Translations under genes and position numbers: made by a program | Source: Sporocytophaga sp. | Lineage (GTDB): Bacteria > Bacteroidota > Bacteroidia > Cytophagales > Cytophagaceae | DNA length: 64,000 nt | Assembly (NCBI GenBank): GCA_024707265.1 | Contig: JANQAB010000006.1 | Coordinates: 129,001-193,000 of the forward strand | Direction: 5' to 3' | Shown here: piece after piece, positions 36,476 through 46,524 of the stretch | How positions within the stretch are numbered: the stretch's first letter is position 1 | How the letters are laid out: every line of letters starts with the position of its first letter | Notes under the pieces: generated by a model | The model's input: only the letters and a program-made list of their open reading frames with translations | What the model was told of the DNA's origin: nothing | Databases searched by the model: none

Positions 36476-39468
36476 CAAATGAAGCAACAACACAAGATAT
36501 TACTGATCTAACACCTGGTACCTATTCAGTAGAATTTATTGATGACAAAGGATGTAAATATCAGTCACCGGATTTTATTGTAAGCCAACCAGCACCATTA
36601 GCCATTACTGCTGATATCAGTGAACCTGTTTGTAAAGGAGGCACAAATGGAACCATCACAATTACTGCCGTGACGGGCGGTACAGCTCCATATACCTATC
36701 TATGGCCTGAAAATGTTACAACTCAGGGAATCTCTAATTTAGGTGCAGGAACCTACAACCTAACATTAACGGATGCAAACGGATGTACATTAGATTCCAA
36801 CTTCGTAATCGAAGAGCCAGATGGATTTGCATATGACACAATCAAAACAGACATTACTTGTTTTGGTTTAAACAATGGTAGTATTAATGTTAATGTTACT
36901 TCTGGAGGAGCTTCCCCATACAGTTACTTGTGGAATACCGGAGTAACAACAAACAATATTCAGAATTTAGGAAAAGGTCCATATAGCGTAAAAATTACTG
37001 ATGCCAGTGGATGTAGCGAAACCTTAAACTTTATTATCATTGAACCAACACCGTTACATGCAACTTCTATAGTTACAAATGTTCAATGTTACAAAGGCAA
37101 TAGCGGATCTATAGAAATGACTCCGACAGGAGGAACACCTGCTTACGCTTACTTATGGAACACAGGAGATAACACTGCAAAAATAACCAATCTTAGAGCA
37201 GGAGCTTACCAAGTGACAATTACTGACAAGAATTCATGCAGTAAAGACACTACCTTTATTATAACACAGCCAGATACCTTGATTGTGGATCATGCAAGTG
37301 CAGTAAAAGATGTATCATGTAATGGAAAATCAGACGGACAGATTGAATTACATCTCAATATCTCAGGAGGAACAGCACCATACTCTAATTTTTTATGGAC
37401 ACCAAGTACCTTGACTGGACCTAACAATTATGATCTACCTGCAGGTGTTTATATCGTGAACTTTAAGGATGCTAAAAACTGCTCATACATAGATCAGTTT
37501 GAAATCAAAGAACCTCTGCCAATGGAAATTAACCCTATAGTGAATCCGAATCCTATCTGTAAATCAAAAACAGTAACGATCACGATTCCTGAGGTTTATT
37601 CAGCTTATTCATTTGACGGAGGAAAGAGCTATCAGACTTCTAATAAGTTTTCAAAACCGATCTTTTCTGATACTTTAATAAAGGTTGTAGTTTTAGATTA
37701 CCTTTCTACTTGTGAAAGTAAAGTTGACTCTGTAAATGTTTCCTTAAAGAAACTTACTGCTGACAATTTATCTAAGGATGTATCCTGCTTTGGTAAGTCT
37801 GATGGTACCATTTCACTTGCAAATATAACCGGAGGTGCGGGAGGATATTGGTTTGCGCTTGATGAATTTTCAATACCTCAACAAGATTCTACATTTACAG
37901 GATTAGATAAAGGTACCTATACCCTTTCAATCTTTGACAATTCAGGTTGTTTGTATGACTTCCCTGTTGAAATTAAAGAACCTCAAAAGCTTGTTCTTGG
38001 CATTGATACCATTATAACTATCAAACCTTGTGCAAATTCAAATAATGGAGAAATACATTTACAAGTATCAGGTGGTAATGGAGATTTTAAATACTCCATA
38101 AACAATGGTACCTTCATCACCACTCCAAATTTCATGAGCCTGTCTCAAAATGATTATTTTGTAAAAGTAATCGACAAGAATGGTTGTGCGGATTCATTGT
38201 CAGCAAAAGTAACAGCTCCGGATACCATAAATATCGCGAATATAATAACTGACATTACAGGTGTTGACTGTTTTGGTGATGACAATGGTTCTATTAAACT
38301 ATCCAATATAACCGGAGGTCTACAACCATATATTTTCACCTTAAATGGCACCAAGAACAATACAGGTGAATTTGATAATCTCTCTGGTGGAAAATCTGCA
38401 CTTGTAATTTCCAATAAAGATGATCAATGTCCGGTATCATATCCGTTTGAAATTCCAGAGCCGGAGCAGATTAAGATTATCATGAGTGATGTAAAACAAA
38501 TCACCTGTTCAAATGAAGGTAGCGTGACAATAAATGGAGTTGGCGGTATCACACCATATCAATATGCTATTGACGATAATTCTTATGGCATCACTAATGT
38601 ATTCAGCAGTCTTTCTGTAAATACATATCACTTTAAAATTAAAGATGCCAATAATTGTCTTGCACATGCTGATACAACCTTAATTCGTATTGGACCAATG
38701 CCATATATAAGAACCAAAGATGTGCCTTGTTTCAATGAGAGAAAAGGAGAGATTTCCATCGATTCTTTACAAGGTGGAATTCCAATTTTCACTTATTACC
38801 TTAACACAATTGAAAAGAGCACTAATAATGTCATCACAGATTTAGGTGCAGGTATTTATTCAATGGGTATTAAGGATGGAAATTGCGATGTGCCATTTAC
38901 CATCAACGGGTATTACCTGTTCAATGGAACTGACTATGATACTATCCATAACTCTAATATCATCATCACTGAGCCAGAGCCTATTACTGTTGAGATATAT
39001 GTGATTAAGAGTTCAAGAGAAATCAATTCGGGTACTATATATGTTTATGACATACAGGGAGGTACACCGTTCTATTTAATAAGCAACGATGACCAGGTTT
39101 ATTCAACTTATGTATTAGCAGATTCAACACTGAACAGTTATAGTAACCTTTCTCCAGGAGAATATAAAATTTATATCAAGGATGGAAATGGTTGTAAAGT
39201 AGAAAAAGAAGTAGTTGTAGGATCAGGATTCTTTATACCGAATATGTTTACCCCTAATGGAGATGGTATAAATGACAGATTCGAAATTTTATCAATACCA
39301 TACGGATCCAAATTCTATGTTCACAATAAATGGGGTAGCAGAGTTTTTGCGAGCGACAATTACGATAATAGCTGGGATGGAGAAGATCAGCCGGATGGAG
39401 TTTACTTCTATGATCTGCTTTTACCAAACGGTAAAGCATATAAAGGATGGATTGAAATTATGAGATAA
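36292..39468 (+). CDS. SprB-repeat adhesin, C-terminal part with type B sorting domain
   Basis: From about 36352 the frame carries the end of the tandem array, then about ten diverged SprB repeats (for example SEPVCKGGTNGTITITAVTGG). The C-terminus is a gliding-motility-associated / type IX type B sorting domain: FFIPNMFTPNGDGINDRFEI, then KWGSRVFASDNYDNSWDG and DGVYFYDLLLPNGKAYKGWI. This domain directs export through the type IX system to the outer surface. The first 20 codons of this frame are out of phase with the repeat and are not native. A strong terminator follows the stop after 2 bases. Confidence 0.9.
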   Translation: MQTDVLKIFLLLLSLLQWHLTAAVTNPDCNGAANGVINITSVTGGTAPYTYTRNGAPATKWSNEATTQDITDLTPGTYSVEFIDDKGCKYQSPDFIVSQPAPLAITADISEPVCKGGTNGTITITAVTGGTAPYTYLWPENVTTQGISNLGAGTYNLTLTDANGCTLDSNFVIEEPDGFAYDTIKTDITCFGLNNGSINVNVTSGGASPYSYLWNTGVTTNNIQNLGKGPYSVKITDASGCSETLNFIIIEPTPLHATSIVTNVQCYKGNSGSIEMTPTGGTPAYAYLWNTGDNTAKITNLRAGAYQVTITDKNSCSKDTTFIITQPDTLIVDHASAVKDVSCNGKSDGQIELHLNISGGTAPYSNFLWTPSTLTGPNNYDLPAGVYIVNFKDAKNCSYIDQFEIKEPLPMEINPIVNPNPICKSKTVTITIPEVYSAYSFDGGKSYQTSNKFSKPIFSDTLIKVVVLDYLSTCESKVDSVNVSLKKLTADNLSKDVSCFGKSDGTISLANITGGAGGYWFALDEFSIPQQDSTFTGLDKGTYTLSIFDNSGCLYDFPVEIKEPQKLVLGIDTIITIKPCANSNNGEIHLQVSGGNGDFKYSINNGTFITTPNFMSLSQNDYFVKVIDKNGCADSLSAKVTAPDTINIANIITDITGVDCFGDDNGSIKLSNITGGLQPYIFTLNGTKNNTGEFDNLSGGKSALVISNKDDQCPVSYPFEIPEPEQIKIIMSDVKQITCSNEGSVTINGVGGITPYQYAIDDNSYGITNVFSSLSVNTYHFKIKDANNCLAHADTTLIRIGPMPYIRTKDVPCFNERKGEISIDSLQGGIPIFTYYLNTIEKSTNNVITDLGAGIYSMGIKDGNCDVPFTINGYYLFNGTDYDTIHNSNIIITEPEPITVEIYVIKSSREINSGTIYVYDIQGGTPFYLISNDDQVYSTYVLADSTLNSYSNLSPGEYKIYIKDGNGCKVEKEVVVGSGFFIPNMFTPNGDGINDRFEILSIPYGSKFYVHNKWGSRVFASDNYDNSWDGEDQPDGVYFYDLLLPNGKAYKGWIEIMR

Positions 39469-39470
39469 AA

Positions 39471-39500
39471 AAAGCCCCCCGAACTTGGTCGGGGGGCTTT
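39471..39500. terminator. Strong bidirectional terminator after the adhesin gene
   Basis: A 9-bp GC-rich stem (GCCCCCCGA with TCGGGGGGC) with a 6-base loop, flanked by seven A on the left and five T on the right. It lies between the convergent stops at 39468 and 39505 and can work on both strands. Confidence 0.95.
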
Positions 39501-39504
39501 TTAT

Positions 39505-40518
39505 TTATAACTCCATCAAAAATTTCATAGTATCAACATTATCAGCATAATCCCATGGTGTAGGGCATTGAGCCTTTCCGAAGGGAACAGAATCCGAATA
39601 CCAACCATTAGCTGACAGCACAACCTGAATTTTTTCCTGATTAGAAGATAATTTTGATTGTAAAGATGTCAGGTTTTCATACTCCTCATAGTAGACAACG
39701 GAAATAGGCGAAACAATCTGCTCATCCCTTTTTAACATCAGGAAACCATTATCCAAATGATCAACCTTATTTAGGAGGAAAATTGATTTCTGATAATCAT
39801 AATTATTGGCATATTTATGATAATTCAGTATCCCTTCAAACTTGTTCATGTTTTTGTAAAAGGAATCAAAATCGTATCCATGAGGAACAAACAATTTTGA
39901 AACATTTCTGCATCCCAGTCCGAAATAAGTGAAGATATCTTCTGATAAAAGTTTTAGCTCCCCCTCTCCTTCCTCCCCATTAAGAATAGCCACCGATGAC
40001 CTGTTTTTTCTAACCAAATGAGGGACTTTGGAAAAATAAGCTTTAAAATATTTGGCAGAATTGTCACTTCCTGAAGCAATATATGCATCCATATTTTTGA
40101 GCATATCCTGAAAAGAAATTTTAGCAGCAAAAGAAGGTTCAATTTCAATCAATAATGCTGCAATTTTCCTGAGGAGAACATTATCTGTTGCTGCTAATTT
40201 TCCATAAAAATGGTGTCCGGTTAAAAGAACACATAAAAAATCATGGAAGCCGGCAGCGGGAATATTCCCTGCCATTACGACCCCAACATTCCTGGACTTG
40301 TAAGCGGAGGAATATCCCTCAATCCATTGCTTAAGTTTTTTTTCATCCAATAAAGCAATGATTCCATTCAAAGCCTGTTTTACATTGGCATTTGTAAACC
40401 AGCTGTTATTATTTTCCACCTGTCTGGCCCAGATATCCAACTCATTATCAGATAAATTATTTAAATATTTCCCCAATGAAGCAAATGCGTCTGCCCTCTT
40501 GGAAAGTCCTGTCTCCAT
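39505..40518 (-). CDS. Acyl-CoA reductase (LuxC-like)
   Basis: About 337 residues from ATG 40518 (METGLSKRADAF); a start nine codons further up is possible. It resembles the LuxC acyl-CoA/acyl-protein reductase family: the nucleotide-binding AGNIPAAGFHDFLCVLLTGH (around 90-110) and the catalytic Cys in FGLGCRNVSKLFVP (around 205) are visible. It would reduce an activated fatty acid to an aldehyde. There are no lux genes nearby; it is divergent from a ferredoxin gene, a pairing seen in Bacteroidetes. The physiological substrate is unknown. Confidence 0.82.
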   Translation of the reverse strand: METGLSKRADAFASLGKYLNNLSDNELDIWARQVENNNSWFTNANVKQALNGIIALLDEKKLKQWIEGYSSAYKSRNVGVVMAGNIPAAGFHDFLCVLLTGHHFYGKLAATDNVLLRKIAALLIEIEPSFAAKISFQDMLKNMDAYIASGSDNSAKYFKAYFSKVPHLVRKNRSSVAILNGEEGEGELKLLSEDIFTYFGLGCRNVSKLFVPHGYDFDSFYKNMNKFEGILNYHKYANNYDYQKSIFLLNKVDHLDNGFLMLKRDEQIVSPISVVYYEEYENLTSLQSKLSSNQEKIQVVLSANGWYSDSVPFGKAQCPTPWDYADNVDTMKFLMEL

Positions 40519-40558
40519 TAATAATAAATTGTAGTATTTCCGCAAAATTAGGATTTAT

Positions 40559-40590
40559 ATTGATTGAGAATCAAATTGTGATTAATTTTG
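40559..40590 (+). promoter_or_regulatory. Candidate promoter for the ferredoxin gene
   Basis: ATTG (40559-40562) and TAATTTTG (40583-40590) are 20 bases apart, a near match to TTTG-N19-TAnnTTTG with a perfect -7 element. The leader would be about 50 bases and contains AAGGAG at 40634-40639, an unusually strong ribosome-binding site for this phylum. Confidence 0.55.
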
Positions 40591-40600
40591 TTCCTCATAA

Positions 40601-40993
<393 letters not shown>

Positions 40994-41017
40994 TTAAAAA
41001 TTAATTTCCCAATATCA

Positions 41018-41049
41018 AAAAAAGGTGATAATTCAATATCACCTTTTTT
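41018..41049 (+). terminator. Terminator after the ferredoxin gene
   Basis: AAAAAAGGT and ACCTTTTTT form a 9-bp stem around a 13-base AT-rich loop, 25 bases after the ferredoxin stop. Only three G-C pairs are present, so it is a weak candidate. Confidence 0.55.
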
Positions 41050-41095
41050 ATTTTACCAAGATTTCTTTAATATTGGCCTCCTTAAAATTTGCGAT

Positions 41096-42280
41096 ATGAA
41101 AACTGTAGACACCTTTAATTTTTCAGGTAAAAAAGCCTTGGTTAGGGTTGATTTCAATGTACCCTTAAACGATAAATACGAAATTACCGACGACACGCGT
41201 CTTAAAGCTGTAATTCCGACAGTTAACAAAATTTTAAAAGACGGAGGAAGTGCTATCCTTATGTCTCACTTAGGAAGACCCAAAGGTGGATATGAAGAAA
41301 AATACTCATTGAAACATCTTCTTGCTTACCTTAATAAAACCTTTAACATTACAGTAAAATTTGCAACAGACTGTATTGGTGATGATGCTGAAAAACTTGC
41401 TGCAGATTTAAAGGCCGGTGAGATCCTTTTACTTGAAAACTTAAGATTCTACAAAGAAGAAGAAAAAGGTGACGAAGCTTTTGCTCAAAAGCTTTCCAAA
41501 CTTGGGAATGTGTATGTAAATGATGCTTTCGGAACTGCTCACAGAGCCCACGCTTCTACTGCAATTATTGCTAAATTCTTCAATGACAGAATTTGCGGAT
41601 ATGTAATGCAGGCAGAACTAGACAATGCTAACAAAATCCTTGAAAAAGCTGATAAGCCTTTCACTGCGATCATGGGTGGAGCTAAAATTTCTGACAAAAT
41701 CCTTATTATCGAAAGACTTCTGGATAAAGTAGACAACCTGATCATCGGAGGAGGAATGTCTTATACTTTTGCAAAAGCGCTTGGAGGAAATATCGGAACA
41801 TCTCTCCTTGAAGCTGACAAAGTAGAACTAGCGAAAACCCTTATCGAAAAAGCTAAAACCAAAGGAGTAAACCTAATCCTTCCAATTGACACAGTCGTTG
41901 CCGATAAATTTGATAACAATGCAGCTACTCAAATTGCCCCTAACAGAAATATTCCTGACGGATGGATGGGACTTGACATCGGACCGGAATCTCAGAAAAG
42001 TTTCTCGGAGGTAATTGACAATTCTAAAACTTTACTTTGGAATGGCCCGATGGGAGTTTTCGAAATGCCAAGTTTTGAAAAAGGTACTGTAGCTGTTGCT
42101 AAGGCAGTTGTAAATGCCACTAAAAAAGGTGGATTTTCTCTTATCGGCGGTGGTGATTCTGCTGCTGCAATCAACAACCTTGGTTTCGGAGATGATGTAT
42201 CTTACGTTTCTACAGGTGGTGGTGCGCTTCTTGAGTACATGGAAGGCAAAGTGCTTCCAGGTGTTGCTGCTCTTCAATAA
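41096..42280 (+). CDS. pgk: Phosphoglycerate kinase
   Basis: A 394-residue enzyme with the usual PGK landmarks: RVDFNVPL (around 17-24), SHLGRPKG (around 59), ENLRFYKEEEKGD, NDAFGTAHRAHAST (around 141), GGAKISDKI (around 195), the ATP-site WNGPMGVFE (around 316) and GGGDSAAA (around 350). It transfers phosphate between 1,3-bisphosphoglycerate and ADP in glycolysis. No other glycolytic gene is adjacent. A terminator follows. Confidence 0.98.
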   Translation: MKTVDTFNFSGKKALVRVDFNVPLNDKYEITDDTRLKAVIPTVNKILKDGGSAILMSHLGRPKGGYEEKYSLKHLLAYLNKTFNITVKFATDCIGDDAEKLAADLKAGEILLLENLRFYKEEEKGDEAFAQKLSKLGNVYVNDAFGTAHRAHASTAIIAKFFNDRICGYVMQAELDNANKILEKADKPFTAIMGGAKISDKILIIERLLDKVDNLIIGGGMSYTFAKALGGNIGTSLLEADKVELAKTLIEKAKTKGVNLILPIDTVVADKFDNNAATQIAPNRNIPDGWMGLDIGPESQKSFSEVIDNSKTLLWNGPMGVFEMPSFEKGTVAVAKAVVNATKKGGFSLIGGGDSAAAINNLGFGDDVSYVSTGGGALLEYMEGKVLPGVAALQ

Positions 42281-42303
42281 GCGATTATATAAACATAGGC
42301 TAT

Positions 42304-42336
42304 AAAAAAAGAGACTGAAATTCAGTCTCTTTTTTT
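42304..42336. terminator. Bidirectional terminator after pgk
   Basis: An 8-bp perfect stem (GAGACTGA with TCAGTCTC) flanked by seven A and seven T, between the convergent pgk and 2-hydroxyacid dehydrogenase genes. Confidence 0.92.
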
Positions 42337-42401
42337 ATGTAACTATCTTTAAAGTTTCCTTGCTACCATTATGTAAAATTGTCACTTTTCAACTTTACGT
42401 T

Positions 42402-43349
42402 TTACGCTTTCAGCTTTTCGCCTGTCCACTCCTTAATATTACTAATAATCCCCTCAACCAATCTATTTCTTGCTTCAATACTTGCCCAGGCAATATGAGG
42501 TGTAACAATAAGTCGTTCTTTGTTTTTAATTTTCAGAATAGGGCTAGCAACTGTCATCGGCTCTTTTTCAAAAACATCGATACCTGCGCCTGCAATTCTG
42601 TCATTATTTAAAGCTTCGATAAGGGCATTTTCATTAACGATTCCCCCCCTTCCAACATTGATTAAGATTGCGTTTTTTTTCATCAAGCTGAATTCTTTTT
42701 CCCCTAACAAACCACGGGTTTTATCATTTAAGGGAGAATGAATGGAAATGATGTCACTTTGTTTTAGCAATTCATCCAGCTCTACCCTTTTAAAATCCGG
42801 ATCATCATGCACTCCGGAGGTAGAATAATAAATTACTTTTGCTCCGAAAGCAGTTGCTATATTGGCCACTTTTTTACCAATGGCCCCAAGTCCGATGATT
42901 CCATAAACTTTCCCTTTAATTTCCCAGTATGGGCGAACCAAGGAAGTGAAAATTTCACTTTTGCTATATTCCCCACTGAGGACATAATTATTATAATATT
43001 CAAGTTTATCAGCCAGGTGAAGAAGCAATGAGAAAGTATGTTGAGCAACACTGTCAGTGGAATAGCCTTTGACATTTTTAACAGGAATACCTTTTTCTGA
43101 GGCAAATGCAACATTAACATTGTCTGTACCCGTCGCTGCAACACAGATTAATTTCAAATCGGGTAGCTGAGACAATACCTCTTTAGACAAAACCACTTTA
43201 TTCGTAATAGCAACATCGGCCCCTGCTAAGCGAGTAATGACTTCATCCGGTTTTGTAAATCCATATTTTATAAATTCTCCCAGTTGATGAAAGTCGTCAA
43301 TTGCGGGCACCTCTCCCAAGGTATCAGCATCCAGTAGTACTATTTTCAT
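42402..43349 (-). CDS. D-2-hydroxyacid dehydrogenase (glycerate dehydrogenase-like)
   Basis: A 315-residue NAD-dependent oxidoreductase. The Rossmann motif GLGAIGKKVANIATAFGAKV is near residues 150-170. The catalytic Arg is in INVGRGGIVNE (around 230), and the catalytic His is in VTPHIAWAS (around 282). The composition resembles the glycerate/hydroxypyruvate dehydrogenase branch, but the substrate (glycerate, 3-phosphoglycerate or another 2-hydroxyacid) cannot be assigned. RecQ lies immediately upstream in transcription (20 bases), so the two may share a transcript. Confidence 0.9.
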   Translation of the reverse strand: MKIVLLDADTLGEVPAIDDFHQLGEFIKYGFTKPDEVITRLAGADVAITNKVVLSKEVLSQLPDLKLICVAATGTDNVNVAFASEKGIPVKNVKGYSTDSVAQHTFSLLLHLADKLEYYNNYVLSGEYSKSEIFTSLVRPYWEIKGKVYGIIGLGAIGKKVANIATAFGAKVIYYSTSGVHDDPDFKRVELDELLKQSDIISIHSPLNDKTRGLLGEKEFSLMKKNAILINVGRGGIVNENALIEALNNDRIAGAGIDVFEKEPMTVASPILKIKNKERLIVTPHIAWASIEARNRLVEGIISNIKEWTGEKLKA

Positions 43350-43369
43350 TTTTTAGTATAGCTTTATTA

Positions 43370-45289
43370 TTATATATCCTTAGTTACAGATAAACTGCCA
43401 TCGTCAAGATAAACCAACAATCCCGAATCGACAAGACGTCTCAAAATTTTGAGTACTTCCTCTTTTTCGGTAGAACTAAAAGAAAACACAAGATTTTCAG
43501 GGGACAAAGGACCATTCTTTAGCTTATCCATGATTTTCACTGACAGTTCCGCTTCAATATTATCTTTTGCTTCCTCTTTTTTCTCCTTCAGACATACATC
43601 ACACAAACCACATTTTTCCCCATTTTCTTCCCCAAAATACTCCAGCAGGATTAAACTCCTACACTTATTTAAATTCGTGGCATAGCCCACCATCGCATCC
43701 ACTTTCGTCTTATAAAGCTCCTTTCGTTTAGCAAGATCTTTATAATCCAAAGGTAATACGGAGGCATCCATTCTCGGCATTACAAATTCTATCTGAGGTT
43801 TATCCTTTTGCTTTTCATAAACTAACAAACCTTTCTGATCTAAAAAGCTAAGTTTTCTGGTAACATCCATTTGAGATTTTTGAATGTAGTTAGCAATTTC
43901 TGTTTCCCTGATATTTACATAATTAGAGAATACCTCTCCCCCATAAATTCTTAATATGGATTTAATGAAAACATCATCCTCAGGATTGCGCAGCTGGTAT
44001 TCGTAAAGCCTTGTTTTATCAGTGGAAATAAAAATTTTGGAAGGATTATAATAAGCCTCGTTCATCTGAATCATCCCCTCTTGTTCCAATCTTTTTAAGG
44101 CGTAATAAGACTGTATTTTAGGCAATTTATAAGTCTTGATAAATGTTTCCATATCAAAGTCAAAACTTATAAACTGAGAGGATCCAACTGCAAGTCTGTA
44201 AAAGTTTGCCAGCGATTGATAAACCCTTTTAATTATATCTGCACTAGGGAAATTACTTTCAACTTTAACTTCAAGTTCTTCAATATCTTTATCATTGAAG
44301 AGAAGTACGGCATAACATCGTTTCCCATCCCTTCCTGCCCTGCCAGCTTCCTGATAATAGTTTTCAGGATTTTCTGGAAAATCATAATGGACAACTGTTC
44401 TAACATCCGGCTTATCGATGCCCATACCAAAGGCATTGGTAGCGACCATTACTCTTACTTTATTATTAATCCAAGAGTCCTGATTTTTGGACCTTGTAGA
44501 ATAGTCAAGGCCGGCGTGATAAAAAGATGCCGAGATTTTATTTTTATTCAAAAAAGCAGCTAAAGCCTCCGTTTTCTTTCTGTTACGGACATAAATGATA
44601 GCGGTCCCTGGAACATTTTTTAGTATCTGCAGAATCTTTCTTTCCTTATTTTCCTCCTTAAAGCAGGAAAATGAAAGATTATCTCTTTTAAAAGATCTTG
44701 AGATAACGTTTGGCGCTTTAAACTCAAGCTTATCCTGGATATCCTGGGTTACTGCAGGAGTTGAGGTAGCTGTTAATGCCATTACAGGAACTGAATCACC
44801 TATAACATGTCTGAATGTAGCGATTTCCAGGTAGGAAGGTCGGAAATCGTACCCCCATTGAGAGATGCAATGCGCTTCATCCACTGCAAGTAGATTAACT
44901 TTCATTTTTTTCACCCTTTGAATAAGCAATTCAGAGGATAGTCTTTCAGGAGCCAGGTATAAAAACTTTACCTGGTCATATACACATCGATCCAGAATGA
45001 CGTCAATTTCATTAAAAGAAAGTCCGGAGTGAATTGAAAATGCAACAATACCTTTTTCTCTGAGTCTTTCCACCTGGTCTTTCATTAAAGCGATCAGAGG
45101 GGAAACTACAATACAAAGGCCTTCCATAGCAAGTCCCGGTACCTGGAAGCAAAGAGACTTTCCACCACCTGTCGGAAGCAAGGCAAGAGTATCTTTCCCG
45201 TTCAGAACTGAGGAAATAATTTCTTCCTGAAGAGGTCTGAACTGAGAATAGCCGAAGTACTGGAGTAATATTTTATGAATATCCTGCAA
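43370..45289 (-). CDS. recQ: ATP-dependent DNA helicase RecQ
   Basis: A 639-residue superfamily 2 helicase. Motif 0 is FGYSQFRPLQEEII, Walker A is LLPTGGGKSLCFQ (around 37-49), and Walker B with the aromatic loop is VDEAHCISQWGYDFRP (around 135-150). Motif VI is YYQEAGRAGRDG. The RQC zinc site is in CRSLILLEYFGEE with CGLCDVC (around 550-575). The protein ends soon after the winged-helix region, so the HRDC domain of longer RecQ proteins is missing or very degenerate. RecQ unwinds DNA in recombination and repair. Confidence 0.93.
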   Translation of the reverse strand: MQDIHKILLQYFGYSQFRPLQEEIISSVLNGKDTLALLPTGGGKSLCFQVPGLAMEGLCIVVSPLIALMKDQVERLREKGIVAFSIHSGLSFNEIDVILDRCVYDQVKFLYLAPERLSSELLIQRVKKMKVNLLAVDEAHCISQWGYDFRPSYLEIATFRHVIGDSVPVMALTATSTPAVTQDIQDKLEFKAPNVISRSFKRDNLSFSCFKEENKERKILQILKNVPGTAIIYVRNRKKTEALAAFLNKNKISASFYHAGLDYSTRSKNQDSWINNKVRVMVATNAFGMGIDKPDVRTVVHYDFPENPENYYQEAGRAGRDGKRCYAVLLFNDKDIEELEVKVESNFPSADIIKRVYQSLANFYRLAVGSSQFISFDFDMETFIKTYKLPKIQSYYALKRLEQEGMIQMNEAYYNPSKIFISTDKTRLYEYQLRNPEDDVFIKSILRIYGGEVFSNYVNIRETEIANYIQKSQMDVTRKLSFLDQKGLLVYEKQKDKPQIEFVMPRMDASVLPLDYKDLAKRKELYKTKVDAMVGYATNLNKCRSLILLEYFGEENGEKCGLCDVCLKEKKEEAKDNIEAELSVKIMDKLKNGPLSPENLVFSFSSTEKEEVLKILRRLVDSGLLVYLDDGSLSVTKDI

Positions 45290-45360
45290 GAATACAATGA
45301 CAATATATAGATGAAGTATTCTAAAGGATAAAAGTAATTTATACGAGGAATATAAAAAAA

Positions 45361-45466
45361 TAAAAACCCAAGGCAGTTCCTTTTCTCACACTGCAATCAT
45401 TTTATATAAACGATTAGATTTCCTGGAATCAGAACAGTACTGAATAAAAACTGCCCCGGGTTTTTA
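45361..45466 (-). terminator. Long-range inverted repeat downstream of the ECF sigma gene
   Basis: TAAAAACCCAAGGCAGTT (45361-45378) pairs with AACTGCCCCGGGTTTTTA (45449-45466), 16 pairs around a 2x2 internal loop, enclosing about 70 bases. On the minus strand the second arm is followed by a T-rich run. It lies 20 bases after the sigma factor stop. It may be a terminator with an unusually long apical region, or a small RNA of about 110 bases. Confidence 0.6.
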
Positions 45467-45485
45467 TGATGTGATTATTTGCGTT

Positions 45486-45992
45486 TTAGTATTGGTATTC
45501 TTTCAAAGATTCCATTAGGTTTTTTCTAGCGACGTGGATCCTGTTTTTTACTGTTCCCATTGGTATGTTTAGGTGGTCAGCTATTTCGTTGTATTTAAAT
45601 CCTTCATAGTGCATCATAAAGGGAATTCTGAAGGTTTTATCCAGCTTATTGATTGCTTTATAAATTTCTTTCGAAGCAATATTGCTGGCGCCCTGGTTGA
45701 ATGAAATGGTACTTGAAACATTAAAATTATACCCCTCATCTATCGGATCAACCAAAGTGTTTCTTTTATCAATTTTATGGTAATTACTGATAAAAGTATT
45801 TTTCATGATGATATATAACCAAGCCTTAATATTAGTGCCAGACTTAAATTTAGTTCTGTTTCTTAAAGCTTTAAGAATAGTATCCTGAATCAGATCATTT
45901 GCATCATTATGGTTATGCGTGAATTTTAGCGCGGGTATTTTCAGTGATTTTGATGCCGTATATACTAACTCATTAAATTCGACAGCTGTCAT
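45486..45992 (-). CDS. ECF-type sigma-70 family sigma factor (copy 1)
   Basis: A 168-residue group IV sigma factor. Region 2 contains HNHNDANDLIQDTILKALRN and WLYIIMKNTFISNYHKIDKRN (about residues 25-78), and region 4 contains FKYNEIADHLNIPMGTVKNRIHVARKNL (about 130-160). A paralogue about three-quarters identical lies 530 bases upstream in the same orientation. No anti-sigma gene is adjacent to either. Factors of this type are common in Cytophagales and their regulons are mostly unknown. Confidence 0.92.
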   Translation of the reverse strand: MTAVEFNELVYTASKSLKIPALKFTHNHNDANDLIQDTILKALRNRTKFKSGTNIKAWLYIIMKNTFISNYHKIDKRNTLVDPIDEGYNFNVSSTISFNQGASNIASKEIYKAINKLDKTFRIPFMMHYEGFKYNEIADHLNIPMGTVKNRIHVARKNLMESLKEYQY

Positions 45993-46071
45993 AAGTTCTT
46001 TTGGTTAAGGTTATTAATGTTCTTTTGTAAGGTTATTTTTTTTGACCTGATTGTCACCGATTCAATTCGGA

Positions 46072-46203
46072 TTAAATGTTATATCTCTTTTTGAAGAGTG
46101 CTTCCTTAATTTGAAGTGGGCTTAGAGAGGCTACCTTCTTTTCTGTTTCTTCAGTTTTAATAAAGTCTTTTTCCTGTTTGATATTTTTTCTTGTTGTTAG
46201 CAT
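46072..46203 (-). CDS. Small hypothetical protein upstream of the ECF sigma gene
   Basis: A 43-residue frame, ATG at 46203, preceded by AAGGAA, ending at 46072 and lying 79 bases before the sigma gene. The protein is lysine- and glutamate-rich and helical in character (KNIKQEKDFIKTEETEKK, then SLSPLQIKEALFKKRY). No family is recognised. The DNA between this frame and the next sigma gene (46204-46474) is AT-rich and shows no gene. It may be a leader peptide, a small regulator or chance. Confidence 0.35.
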   Translation of the reverse strand: MLTTRKNIKQEKDFIKTEETEKKVASLSPLQIKEALFKKRYNI

Positions 46204-46474
46204 TTCCTTGTTGTGATTATTATGTAACAAATGTACTATTTTTTACACTTTTTAAAAACTATACAAGCATTTTTATCAGTTTTTAAACACCAAACTTCTC
46301 CCCATGTTATCAACATATATATGTTAATTTACTGTATATCAATAAAAGAGTTTATATAAATAAACGTATTTTACACTTTTTATTACAGGATAAAACCAAA
46401 AATAAATCAATGTAATCATTACCACATTTTATACAATATTAGAAATGTAATATTTAAACTTAAATTAAACTAAA

Positions 46475-46500
46475 AATGCCAGACTAATCAGCCTGGCATT
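46475..46500 (-). terminator. Terminator after the second ECF sigma gene
   Basis: AATGCCAG and CTGGCATT form an 8-bp stem with a 10-base loop, 24 bases after the sigma stop in the minus direction and followed by TTTTTAG. It separates the transcripts of the two sigma paralogues. Confidence 0.85.
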
Positions 46501-46524
46501 CTTCAATTTTGAATTCAGTAAGTT

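Noticed and set aside
45993..46524. An anti-sigma gene between the two ECF sigma genes
   Set aside because: Apart from a 43-codon soluble frame there is no coding sequence, and no membrane helix typical of Bacteroidetes FecR-like anti-sigma factors.
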